A program made the position numbers and the translations under genes. Below, in pieces: positions 43,580 through 53,200 of a DNA stretch of 64,000 nucleotides. Within the stretch, counting starts at the first letter, position 1; each line of letters starts with the position of its first letter. The DNA lies in the NCBI RefSeq assembly GCF_002482975.1, contig NZ_DLHA01000032.1, positions 202,302 to 266,301 of the forward strand. The letters run 5' to 3'. The notes beneath the pieces were generated by a model. It did not search any database. It was not told the origin of the DNA and saw only the letters and a program-made list of their open reading frames with translations. This stretch comes from Flavobacterium sp. UBA7680 (GTDB taxonomy: Bacteria > Bacteroidota > Bacteroidia > Flavobacteriales > Flavobacteriaceae).

Positions 43580-45763
43580 ATGACTCTTTCTTTCTGGCGT
43601 TACGCACATTTGGCTTTGGCCTTATTTTCTTCGATATTTCTGCTTTTAGCATCTGTTACCGGAATCATTTTGGCTGTCGATGCCGTACAGGAAAAAACAC
43701 TTCCATATAAAGCAGCCAATTTTGATAAAATAACATTGGGAGAAACCCTGCCAATAGTAAAGAAAGAATATTCAGAAATTACAGAATTAAGTATCGATTA
43801 CAATCAGTTTGTAACGTTGCAGGCAATTGATGCTGATGGAAATGACATTCATGCATACATTGATCCCAAAACGGGAAAAACATTAGGAAAACCTGAAAAA
43901 AAGAGCGAATTTATTCAATGGATAACCGGTTTTCACCGTTCGTTGTTTCTTCATGAAATCGGACGTTTTTTTGTGGGCGTAATCTCTTTTTGCTTATTAT
44001 TAATTTCGATTTCGGGTTTTGTATTGGTTTTGAAAAGACAAAGAGGAATCCGTAATTTCTTTTCAAAAGTCATAAAAGAATATTTTGCACAATATTATCA
44101 TGTTCTTTTTGGACGTTTGGCTTTAATTCCGATTTTCATTATTGCGCTTACCGGAACGTATTTATCACTTGAAAGATTCAACTTTTTTATGGGTGAAGAA
44201 AAAGCGAAACCTGTAAAAACAGAACTTTCGGCAGAAGCCAAAAAAACTTCCGTATTTAAAACTATACTGCTTTCTGACGTAAAAAAAATCGAATTTCCTT
44301 TTACTGATGATCCTGAAGAATATTATATCATTGAACTTAAAGATCGTGAAATTGAAGTAAATCAGGTTGATGGAACTTTGATTTCTGAAAAGCTTTCGCC
44401 AAAGACAATTCAGTTTGCCGCTTTAAGCCTTGACCTTCATACAGGAAGAATTAACGGAATCTGGGCGGTTATTTTAGCCATTGCCTGTATCAATATCCTT
44501 TTCTTTATTTATTCGGGTTTTGCGATTACTTTAAAAAGAAGATCTAGCCGAATTAAAAATAAATTCAAAGCCAATGAAAGCAAGTACATTCTTTTAGTTG
44601 GTTCTGAAAATGGAAGTTCTTTTAGATTTGCCAATGCTATTTTGAAACAATTAATCGGACACGGAAAAAAAGCTTTTATTGCCGAATTAAACAGTTTTTC
44701 GGTTTACCCGAAAGCAGAACATATCATTGTTTTTTCGTCAACACACGGCTTAGGAGATGCACCTTCTAACGGAACAAAATTTAAAGCACTTTTACAGAAA
44801 CAAAATCAGGAACAGAAAATTAAATTCTCTGTCGTTGGTTTTGGTTCAAAATCATATCCTGATTTCTGCCAATTTGCAATTGAAATTGACCAGCTTTTGG
44901 AAACTCAAAGTTGGGCAGAACGCTTTTTAGATTTACAGACTGTTAACGATAAATCGGCAATAGAATTTGTTGAATGGGTTAAGTTATGGAGTGCCAAAGC
45001 TCAAATTCCGCTTGCCACTACTCCATCTTTATACAATCATGTTCCAAAAGGCTTACAGAAATTAATGGTTTTAGATAAAACGCCAATTTCTGATACAGAA
45101 CATACTTTTATATTGACTTTACGCGCCAATAGCAGAACGAAATTTGCTTCGGGTGATTTACTGGCTATTTATCCGGTAAATGATTCGAGAGAACGTCTTT
45201 ATTCTATCGGAAATCATTCTGGAAATGTACAGTTGGTTGTAAAACTGCATCCAAACGGATTAGGTTCTGGATTTCTAAATAATCTAGAAATTGGAGATAC
45301 AATTAAAGCCAGAATTATCAATAATAAAACTTTTCATTTTCCGAATAAAGCTCCAAAAGTGGCTTTCATTTCTAACGGAACCGGAATCGCGCCTTTCTTA
45401 GGAATGATTGAACAAAATAGTGCTAAGAAAGAAATACAATTGTACAGCGGATTTAGAATGGAAACGCCAACGCTTCAGGCTTATAAAAAGTTTGCCGGAA
45501 TAATGATTCAAAAGGAACATTTGGATAATTTTCACGTTGCTTTATCGCGCGAAGCAGAACATATTTATGTAATGGATTTGATAAAAAGAGATACTGCTTT
45601 TTTTATTGATTTATTGAAACAAGGCGGCGTTATTATGATTTGCGGATCTCTTGCGATGCAAAAAGATGTTGAAACAATTCTGGATGAATTGTGCCTTGCA
45701 AACGGAACTAAAAGTCTGTTAAAATATAAAGAAAACGGGCAATTATTAACCGATTGCTATTAA
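43580..45763 (+). CDS. PepSY transmembrane / flavodoxin / FAD-NADPH reductase fusion
   Basis: A 727-residue inner-membrane flavoenzyme. Four hydrophobic segments in the first 320 residues (the first at about 7-30, others near 130-155, 185-205 and 290-320) form a PepSY_TM unit with two periplasmic loops. A flavodoxin domain starts near 335 (ILLVGSENGSSFRFAN, then IVFSSTHGLGDAPSNG). A sulfite-reductase-like part follows with RLYSIGNHSG (FAD) and GLGSGFLNN, then the NADPH half with FISNGTGIAPFLGM. Electrons would pass from NADPH through FAD and FMN across the membrane to a periplasmic acceptor, probably the flavinylated DUF2271 protein. It is followed by apbE after 7 bp. Confidence 0.9.
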   Translation: MTLSFWRYAHLALALFSSIFLLLASVTGIILAVDAVQEKTLPYKAANFDKITLGETLPIVKKEYSEITELSIDYNQFVTLQAIDADGNDIHAYIDPKTGKTLGKPEKKSEFIQWITGFHRSLFLHEIGRFFVGVISFCLLLISISGFVLVLKRQRGIRNFFSKVIKEYFAQYYHVLFGRLALIPIFIIALTGTYLSLERFNFFMGEEKAKPVKTELSAEAKKTSVFKTILLSDVKKIEFPFTDDPEEYYIIELKDREIEVNQVDGTLISEKLSPKTIQFAALSLDLHTGRINGIWAVILAIACINILFFIYSGFAITLKRRSSRIKNKFKANESKYILLVGSENGSSFRFANAILKQLIGHGKKAFIAELNSFSVYPKAEHIIVFSSTHGLGDAPSNGTKFKALLQKQNQEQKIKFSVVGFGSKSYPDFCQFAIEIDQLLETQSWAERFLDLQTVNDKSAIEFVEWVKLWSAKAQIPLATTPSLYNHVPKGLQKLMVLDKTPISDTEHTFILTLRANSRTKFASGDLLAIYPVNDSRERLYSIGNHSGNVQLVVKLHPNGLGSGFLNNLEIGDTIKARIINNKTFHFPNKAPKVAFISNGTGIAPFLGMIEQNSAKKEIQLYSGFRMETPTLQAYKKFAGIMIQKEHLDNFHVALSREAEHIYVMDLIKRDTAFFIDLLKQGGVIMICGSLAMQKDVETILDELCLANGTKSLLKYKENGQLLTDCY

Positions 45764-45770
45764 TAAAATT

Positions 45771-46766
45771 ATGACAAAGATATCTTTCCTAAATAAAGTT
45801 TTATGTGTTTTTGCAATTAGCTGTTGTTTATCAACACATTCGCAAATATTACGAAAAAGAACGACTTTACTTATGGGCGGACGTTTTGATATTAGTATTG
45901 TTGCCAAAGATTCTTTAACTGCCGAACAAAACATCAACGAAGTAATTGCCGAAATTACCCGAATTGAAAATTTAATCTCCGATTGGAAACCAGATTCTCA
46001 AGTTTCGCAAGTCAATCAAAATGCCGGAATTAAACCCATAAAAGTAGATCGTGAAGTTTTTGAACTTACGCAAAGAGCCATAAAATTATCTGAAATAACA
46101 AATGGCGGTTTTGACGTTAGTTTTGCCGCAATGGACAGAATCTGGAAATTTGATGGATCAATGACCGAAATGCCTTCGGCGGAAGCCATAAAAAAATCAG
46201 TCGAAAAAGTGGGCTATAAAAATATTATTCTCGACAGCGTTGAATCCACAATCTTCTTAAAATTAAAAGGAATGAAAATCGGTTTTGGCGCTCTGGGCGA
46301 AGGTTACGCAACCGACAAATGCCGAGCGATGATGATTGCAAAAGGCATTCAAGCCGGAATTATAAACGGTTCCGGAGATATGAGTACTTGGGGAAAACAA
46401 CCTAACGGACAGCTTTGGAAAATAGGAATTACGAATCCGTTTAAACCTGAAAAAGTTTTAGCTGTTGTTCCACTAAATCAAGGCGCAGTAACAACATCAG
46501 GCAGTTATGAAAAATTTGTTGTTTTTAACGGAAAACGATATTCACATATTATAAATCCTGCAACCGGATATCCTGCAACGGGTTTATGCAGCGTCACCGT
46601 TTTCGGACCAAATGCCGAAACCGCAAACGGATTAAGCACTTCATTAATGGTTTTAGGCCAAAAGGAAGGTTTGCTTTTACTTCAAAAATTCTCTGATTAC
46701 AGCTGCGTAATGATTACTGATAATGGAAAAGTAATTAAGTCTAAGAATTTTGTTTACAAGTTATGA
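45771..46766 (+). CDS. apbE: FAD:protein FMN transferase (ApbE)
   Basis: A 331-residue protein with an N-terminal signal (about 1-24, LCVFAISCCLSTHSQ). It has the ApbE hallmarks: MGGRFDISIVAKDS near the start, GFDVSFAAMDRIWKF, the FAD-binding IGFGALGEGYATDKC, NGSGDMSTWG and the HIINPATGYPATG metal-binding block near the C-terminus. The enzyme splits FAD and attaches FMN to a Ser or Thr of exported proteins. It directly follows the reductase gene, and the DUF2271 protein two genes upstream carries a fitting acceptor motif. Periplasmic location is expected. Confidence 0.94.
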   Translation: MTKISFLNKVLCVFAISCCLSTHSQILRKRTTLLMGGRFDISIVAKDSLTAEQNINEVIAEITRIENLISDWKPDSQVSQVNQNAGIKPIKVDREVFELTQRAIKLSEITNGGFDVSFAAMDRIWKFDGSMTEMPSAEAIKKSVEKVGYKNIILDSVESTIFLKLKGMKIGFGALGEGYATDKCRAMMIAKGIQAGIINGSGDMSTWGKQPNGQLWKIGITNPFKPEKVLAVVPLNQGAVTTSGSYEKFVVFNGKRYSHIINPATGYPATGLCSVTVFGPNAETANGLSTSLMVLGQKEGLLLLQKFSDYSCVMITDNGKVIKSKNFVYKL

Positions 46767-46829
46767 GTTCAATTATGAGTTGTGAGTTATAAGTTATGAA
46801 TTAAGCTTTTATGTTTTTAATCTCGCAAT

Positions 46830-46996
46830 CCCGATAGTCATCGGGAGCTAAGTCGCAAAGTTTTTAATTGCCTCCAGCTTTAGCTGGAGGATGTATAAAT
46901 TCATATAAAAAGGCTTTAGCCGAACTCTACATTTTGGCTAAAGCCTTTTATTATTGCAATTTTCTACCTCCAGCTAAAGCTGGAGGCAATTAAAAC
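46830..46996. repeat. Nested palindromes with self-palindromic arms
   Basis: A CCCGATAGTCATCGGG hairpin (46830-46847) is followed by outer arms AATTGCCTCCAGC...GGAGG (46861-46890) and CCTCC...GCTGGAGGCAATT (46968-46996). Each arm is itself palindromic (CCTCCAGCTTTAGCTGGAGG). Inside is a further hairpin AGGCTTTAGCC / GGCTAAAGCCT (46911-46949). It lies between the convergent apbE and membrane-protein genes. Confidence 0.85.
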
Positions 46997-47031
46997 CCTG
47001 CGCTATTACACAACTTCAGACGGGATGTTTT

Positions 47032-47553
47032 TTATTGTGTTACTTTACCTCTGTCTACATAATTCATTATAACTGAAAAATTCCTAATAACGTTTAGAAT
47101 ATCTTCTATTGGTTCATCAATACTATCTAACTGTATTTTATTTGTTTTTGAATTTTCTTTTCTACGAATAACTAAGAAAAAGGATTTTCTACCTCTTTTT
47201 TTAGTTACAAAATCATATTCAACAAGTTTAATATCTATCCATTTTATTAAAATAAGAGATGAAAATGGAAGCATTGTTTTTCTAATCCAAAAACCATGCT
47301 TATTGATTTTGAACTTTGGTTCATTATCTAAAAGCGACATCCAGCAAAAAATACATAATATCGAAACAGCTAAAAAAGCGAGAGTAAATATTCCGTTAGG
47401 ATTAAATTCTTCCCAATGAAAAAGTTCCTTAGGAAGTTTGTAAATCATTAAAACTACAATTGACGTAAAAACTATAACTAAAAAAGTCTTAGCAGACATA
47501 CTTGTCTTTACTTCTATTTCCTGCAAACTTGCACTATTTCTAAATGTTTCCAA
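47032..47553 (-). CDS. Two-helix membrane protein, function unknown
   Basis: A 173-residue protein with two transmembrane segments at about 22-40 (FLVIVFTSIVVLMIYKL) and 55-75 (GIFTLAFLAVSILCIFCWM). The C-terminal 95 residues are cytoplasmic and basic, with FKINKHGFWIRKTMLPFSSL and a KKRGRKSFFLVIR stretch that resembles a bacterial PH-like domain of unknown-function membrane proteins. No closer family is recognised. It lies 38 bp after the stop of ... the GH2 gene lies upstream in the opposite sense of reading order: its start is 38 bp before the GH2 stop, on the same strand, so the two may share a transcript end or be unrelated. Confidence 0.6.
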   Translation of the reverse strand: METFRNSASLQEIEVKTSMSAKTFLVIVFTSIVVLMIYKLPKELFHWEEFNPNGIFTLAFLAVSILCIFCWMSLLDNEPKFKINKHGFWIRKTMLPFSSLILIKWIDIKLVEYDFVTKKRGRKSFFLVIRRKENSKTNKIQLDSIDEPIEDILNVIRNFSVIMNYVDRGKVTQ

Positions 47554-47591
47554 ATTGATAATTAATTTAATAATCGCTAATATATAGATTA

Positions 47592-50012
47592 TTAGTTAAC
47601 TTTTATATTTATCATATTTTCTGAAATCCCATTTTCCGTCGAAGCTTTCAACTTAATATTTTCTTTCTTTCCATTCGACTGAATAATCGCAATACATTTT
47701 CCACTGAATAATTTACAAGAACTCGCTTTAAAAGAATCTAAATTGGCCTGATAGCCATTATCAACTCCAACTAATTTTCCGCCGCCGGTAACTTCAAAAT
47801 TGATTAAATCTGTAGCATTTGGTAAAAGGTTTCCATCTTTATCAACTGTAGAAGCGGTTACATAAACCAAATCATAAGTGTCATTTTTGATAATAGTTTT
47901 ATCTGCTTTTAAATCGATTTTAGAAGCTTCACCAGCTGTATGGACTTCTTTTTCTAAAACTACTTTTCCGTTCTTTCTCGAAATTGCTTTTAATGTTCCA
48001 GGTTCAAATTTCACTTTCCATGAAATATGCAAATCATCATTTTGTTTAGATTTTATTCCGAGAGATTTTCCGTTTAAAAATAATTCTACTTCATCTGCAT
48101 TATTGTAATACGCCCAAACTTCCACTTCCTGATCTTTTTTCCAATTCCAATGCGGGAAAATATGCAAAACAGGTTTTGTTGACCATTCGCTTTGGTACAT
48201 ATAATACACATCTTTTGGAAGTCCGGCTAAATCAACAATTCCGAAATAAGAACTTCTCGCTGGATAAGGATATGGATCAGGTTCTCCGATATAATCAAAA
48301 CCCGTCCAGATAAAAGTTCCCGCCATGAAATCCTGTTTCTTGATCGTTTTCCAGTTTTCTTCATGAGTGGCACCCCAATATGATTTCACTTGATCGTAAG
48401 CCGAAACAGTCCAGTCTGCATTTCCGTCAAACGGAGCACCATGTTTTGTCGGCCACGCTTTAATCCCATCTGGAAAATCATAATGTCCGCGTGTTTCTAA
48501 AGCCGAAACACTTTCAGAAGCTAATATTTTTTGTCCTTTAAAACGTTCCGGAAAATCTTTGTAATCTTCATGTTTGTAATTAAATCCTAAAAGATCCAAA
48601 GCTCCTGATTGATAAATGAAATTCTTCTCAATAATATTTTCGGTCAAAGCCGAAGTTACAGGACGTGTCGTGTCTAATGATTTTACAATTTTAGCCAATT
48701 CTCTTGTAATCGCAATTCCAGTTGAATCAAATTGTTCTCGGATTTCGTTACCAATACTCCACATCATTACCGATGGATGATTACGATCTCTTTTAATAAA
48801 ATCTTCTAAATCTTGTTTGTGCCACGCATCCCAGTCTTTATGATAATCGTTGGTCACTTTTTTCTTTTTCCAAACATCAAAAGCTTCGTCCTGAACGATG
48901 AATCCCATTTCGTCGCACAATTGCATCATTTCCAACGAATGCGGGTTATGTGACATTCTGATAGCGTTTGCTCCCATTTCTTTCATCAAAGTCAGTTTTC
49001 TTCTAACCGCATGAATATTTTCTACCGCACCCAATGCGCCATTATCATGATGAAGACAAACTCCTAATATTTTTGTCGGAACACCATTTAGAGAAAACCC
49101 TTTCTCTGAATCAAAATTAAAAAATCTAAATCCGAGCGGGGTTTCATAATTATCGACTAGTATAGATTTCTCGTAGATTTTTGTAATTACTTTATACAAA
49201 TACGGATTTTCAGTATTCCATAATTGTGGTTTTAAAACATCAAGATTATGCACCTTCGTTTCAAATGTTTTGGCTTCAATTTTCTCTATAGAAATCTTAT
49301 TAGCTATTTCTTTATTCTTAGCATCTAAAATAGAAGTGACCAATGTAAATTCTCTGGCAGTATCATTATCATTATCAATTGTAACTTCTAAATGCACTTT
49401 TGATTTCTTTGTTGAAACTTCAGGCGTAGTTACAAAAGTTCCCCACTTTCCAACGTGTAATTTTTCACTTGTCACCAATCTCACATTTCTGTAAATTCCA
49501 GAACCTGTATACCATCTTGAATTTGGCTGAGCATCGTTATCAACTTTTACGGAGATTGTATTGGCCTGTCCATAATTTAAATACGGAGACAAATCATAAC
49601 CAAAAGATATATAACCATTTGGGCGCATTCCTAATGATTTCCCATTTATAAAAACTTCGCTATTTTTAAAAACACCATCAAATTCAATTGAAATCGTTTT
49701 ACTTTTCCAGCTCGCCGGAATAGTAAAAACTTTACGGTACCAACCTTTTCCAGCAGGTAAAAATCCTTGTGCTTGTTTTGTTTTACTGTCTTTATCGAAA
49801 GCTCCTTCAATACTCCAATCATGCGGTAGTTGAAGCGTTCTCCAGTCTGACACATTATAATTAGCATTGACTGCTTCAGGATAATCTCCTAATTTGAAGT
49901 TCCAGTTTTTATTGAAATCTTCTACAATTCTGGCCTGTTTTTGCGCAAAAATTGAAACCGAAAACAATAATGCAATTGTAATTTTTTGAAATATGCTTTT
50001 ATATTTAATCAT
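47592..50012 (-). CDS. GH2 beta-galactosidase-type glycoside hydrolase
   Basis: An 806-residue secreted enzyme (signal about 1-23, ending SIFAQ). Domain order is GH2 sugar-binding (about 30-190; PHDWSIEGAF, RWYTGSGIYRNVRLV), an Ig-like domain, a TIM barrel, then a GH2 C-terminal domain with VELFLNGKSLG and an Ig-like end. The general acid/base is E423 in SIGNE; the nucleophile is E500 in ASES. This set is typical of Bacteroidota beta-galactosidases that retain configuration, though beta-glucuronidase or other beta-glycosidase activity is possible. It is the last gene in the leftward glycan cluster; the next gene upstream is another GH2, 223 bp away. Confidence 0.92.
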   Translation of the reverse strand: MIKYKSIFQKITIALLFSVSIFAQKQARIVEDFNKNWNFKLGDYPEAVNANYNVSDWRTLQLPHDWSIEGAFDKDSKTKQAQGFLPAGKGWYRKVFTIPASWKSKTISIEFDGVFKNSEVFINGKSLGMRPNGYISFGYDLSPYLNYGQANTISVKVDNDAQPNSRWYTGSGIYRNVRLVTSEKLHVGKWGTFVTTPEVSTKKSKVHLEVTIDNDNDTAREFTLVTSILDAKNKEIANKISIEKIEAKTFETKVHNLDVLKPQLWNTENPYLYKVITKIYEKSILVDNYETPLGFRFFNFDSEKGFSLNGVPTKILGVCLHHDNGALGAVENIHAVRRKLTLMKEMGANAIRMSHNPHSLEMMQLCDEMGFIVQDEAFDVWKKKKVTNDYHKDWDAWHKQDLEDFIKRDRNHPSVMMWSIGNEIREQFDSTGIAITRELAKIVKSLDTTRPVTSALTENIIEKNFIYQSGALDLLGFNYKHEDYKDFPERFKGQKILASESVSALETRGHYDFPDGIKAWPTKHGAPFDGNADWTVSAYDQVKSYWGATHEENWKTIKKQDFMAGTFIWTGFDYIGEPDPYPYPARSSYFGIVDLAGLPKDVYYMYQSEWSTKPVLHIFPHWNWKKDQEVEVWAYYNNADEVELFLNGKSLGIKSKQNDDLHISWKVKFEPGTLKAISRKNGKVVLEKEVHTAGEASKIDLKADKTIIKNDTYDLVYVTASTVDKDGNLLPNATDLINFEVTGGGKLVGVDNGYQANLDSFKASSCKLFSGKCIAIIQSNGKKENIKLKASTENGISENMINIKVN

Positions 50013-50102
50013 AAATATGTTTTTATTCTAATCTAATTTTTACACCGTTTTGTCAGGCTGAGCGAAGTCGAAGCCCACGCTCGAAACTCCGCAACGTTTT
50101 TC

Positions 50103-50179
50103 TGTAGAGACGCACAGCAGTGCGTCTAACACACAGTATCGACAATTGGAACGTAGACGCACTGCTGTGCGTCTCTACA
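50103..50179. repeat. Inverted repeat with self-palindromic arms
   Basis: The 26-bp arms (50103-50128 and 50154-50179, core GAGACGCACAGCAGTGCGTC) are perfect inverted copies. Each arm has its own GACGCAC...GTGCGTC dyad. The architecture matches the element at 46861-46996 although the sequence is unrelated. A short CTTTGCGCCTTTGTGCCTTT repeat follows near 50200. Confidence 0.85.
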
Positions 50180-50235
50180 ATCAAAATTCGTTAAAAAAAC
50201 CTTTGCGCCTTTGTGCCTTTGTGGCAAACCGCCAT

Positions 50236-53200
50236 TTATTGAAATTCAAAATTATCCAGCATCAATCCCTTCAAATCATCACCTTCCAACGTAATTTTAT
50301 ACGTTCCCGCATTAATATAACCGCCTGAAGTCGTATTTAAAACCTTCCATTTTTCTGAAGAAGGAAAAAACTCAATTGTATCATTTCGCATTAAAATTCC
50401 ATACGCATCTTCCATTTTGAATTTGACTTTTAAAGGCGTTTCATTTCTATTCATAAAACGAAAACGCATTAAATAAATCCCTGCCACTCCAGGTTTAACT
50501 TCAAACTGAATACTGTTATTTGTTTTTTGTGTAAACTCTATATAATCGGCTTTTTTGAAATTTCCTTTTTCAATTCCGATTCCCGTGGTTTTTGTTTTTT
50601 CTGCTTCGATAATTACTACAGGTCTTGAATCGTCTTTTTCGCCCATATCGTAAGTTGGAACGACTGCGATTGTAATTATGTTTTCACTATTATCAAAAGA
50701 AAATTTTTCTCCTTTTTTTACTTTTTTAGTGAAAACAGCAAATTCAGTTTGATTATTATTTTTAGCTTTTTCTTCGAGCTTTTTATAATCTGAAAATCGC
50801 TCTAAATTCAAATTTTTATTATCTACAAAAAGATATAATTCTGAATCTTCTTTGGCAGAAAAAGAACCTTTGTTTTTAGAAAGATCCGAAAATTGCAAAT
50901 AATCTGCGCCAAAAACTTCTGAAGGTAATTCCGTAAAAACAACATCAGAATCTGAATATTGTTTTGAATTAATATCCAACCATGAAGCTATTCTGTTTGT
51001 TTTATCATAAGAATCTAAAACTAAATTCTCAATGTTTTTTGAAGATTCCTCTGCTGGTCTTGCATGAATATCTTTTGTCGCAATTGCAATTGCAGAAATT
51101 ATCGCCTGTGAAGCTTTTACATTTGGAAACGAAATCACAATTTTTCCGTTTGTACTTTTTACTTTAAATGTTTTTTTCAACGCATAATCATGTCCGGCTT
51201 CTGCCCAAATATCAAAATCTTTTAAAACCACATTTTCATTGATAGCAACGTCAAACAAACGCCAGCCTTTACAATCCATTCCGCCTCCAGTTCCATACCA
51301 AGGTTCTGTAAAGTACAATTCTATTAAATATTCTCCATCAGGCGCAGGAAATTCATAACGCAATTTGTCAACACCATATCTGAAACTCTGAAATAATTCC
51401 GAATCTTTTGTTCCGTTTATTATATCGAAAGTTGTTCTTTGACTAGCAAAAAAATCAGGAAGTTTTTCGAAATTATCTGTCCAGGATAAGGAACCCCAAG
51501 TATGCTGTCCATTTTTATGAGTATCGGTAAACCAAGTATTTCCTGAGGAATCTGTCAATTCAGAACCTCCACAATTTACTCTGTAAATGTAATTATAACC
51601 GCTTTTTGCTTTTGTAATATCGGTTTTATCCGTTGTTAAAGCATCAATATTCGGTGCTTTAGGAAGTGTATTTAAAACGATGTAATCTTTAGCAACGGGT
51701 TTTCCGCTTACATATCCAACGGCATACAAAACATTGTATTGAATATTGACATTATTAAACTGAAAATGCTGTCCGATTCCCGGATTTTTTAGTTTTCCTA
51801 AAGACGATTTATTCACATCGTTGAACAATTCTACTTCATCACAATTCGAGTAAATATCAATTCCGTTTTTGATTCCAGTTGTTTCCCAACGACTTGGCCA
51901 AGTGTGCGAAACAATATAAACCATCGGATTAGTTTTGTTCGAAAGATAATTAGCACGATACATATAAAATGCATCCAGAGGTTCGCCCCAAATCGTGAAA
52001 AGTCCTTTGTAATTTATGGGGCCGACTTTATCAATATCTCTAAACCCTTCTCCATTTTGTACACGTCCCGGATTTTCGTGCGAAGCAAAAAGCCAGTTGA
52101 ATTGTCCTGCGATTTTATCTTTTACAGATTCAGCTTCACGAACTTTAATTTCCATCAATTGAGAGAATCTGTTTTCGCTCAAAGTTCCTTTTTGATCAAA
52201 CTCACCTTCAGTATGTAAATCGGCCGAACGCCACGCGCCGTATTCGCCATTTAATAACTGAGTCGTCATTTCTAAATGATATTTTAGCGGATCTCCGCCA
52301 TATGTTCCTGACCAGTTTTGAACGACATTCCAATCTGTCCCTTCTCCTCCATTACAAGTCGTTACAATGCGTTGTGAAGCAGATAACGGATCCATTTCAC
52401 GGATTATTTTCGTGCATTCTTCGGCAAATGCTGCCGGAATAGTGCTTTCATTCTGCAATCCCCACATTACAACCGACGGACTGTTTCTGCGTTCTTTAAT
52501 CCATTCTCGCAAAAGAGTTTTGAAGTTTTCTTTAAACTCTGGTGTATCGTACCAAATATGCGCCGAAAACTGACTCCAAAACAAAATTCCATTTTTATCT
52601 AATTCTTCCTGATATTTTAAATTATGAGGCTGATGTGCTTCTCTAAAAGCATTAAATCCGCCTGCTTTGATCTGCTCAATTCTGGAATGAATCATTTCGT
52701 CTGAAAACGAATGGCTGTTTCCAATTAAATGTTCGTATTCGCAGACACCATTTATAAAAACTGGTTCATCATTAATAAAAAAACGATTGTCTTTTCCGTC
52801 TCGGCTAACTGGCCATCTTACCCAGCGGATTCCGTAAGGTGTTGCTAACTGATCGATTATTTTTCCTTTTTCATAAACAGAAGTCACTAATTTATACAAA
52901 TACGGATTTGACGGCGACCATAATTTCGGATTCAAAATTTCCGGAAGCGTCTGTGCTATTTCTTTTGTTTCTCCTGAAATGTTTTTGATATCACTTTTTG
53001 TTTCAACAACTTTCTTTCCTACAGCATCATATAGTATATTTTCAATCGTTAAATTTCTGTCTGAAGTACCGTAATTCTTGATTTCGGTTGTTGTATGAAG
53101 AATCGCTTTTTGTTTTGAAACCGATTTATCATTCCAGATATGAACACCAAAAGGTTCAATTCGAACATCGTTTGTGATAACCAAAGAAACTGGTCTGAAA

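Noticed and set aside
47032..47553. Assigning the two-helix membrane protein to the glycan cluster
   Set aside because: It is on the same strand just downstream of the GH2 gene, but its features show no link to glycan use; cotranscription is possible but unsupported.
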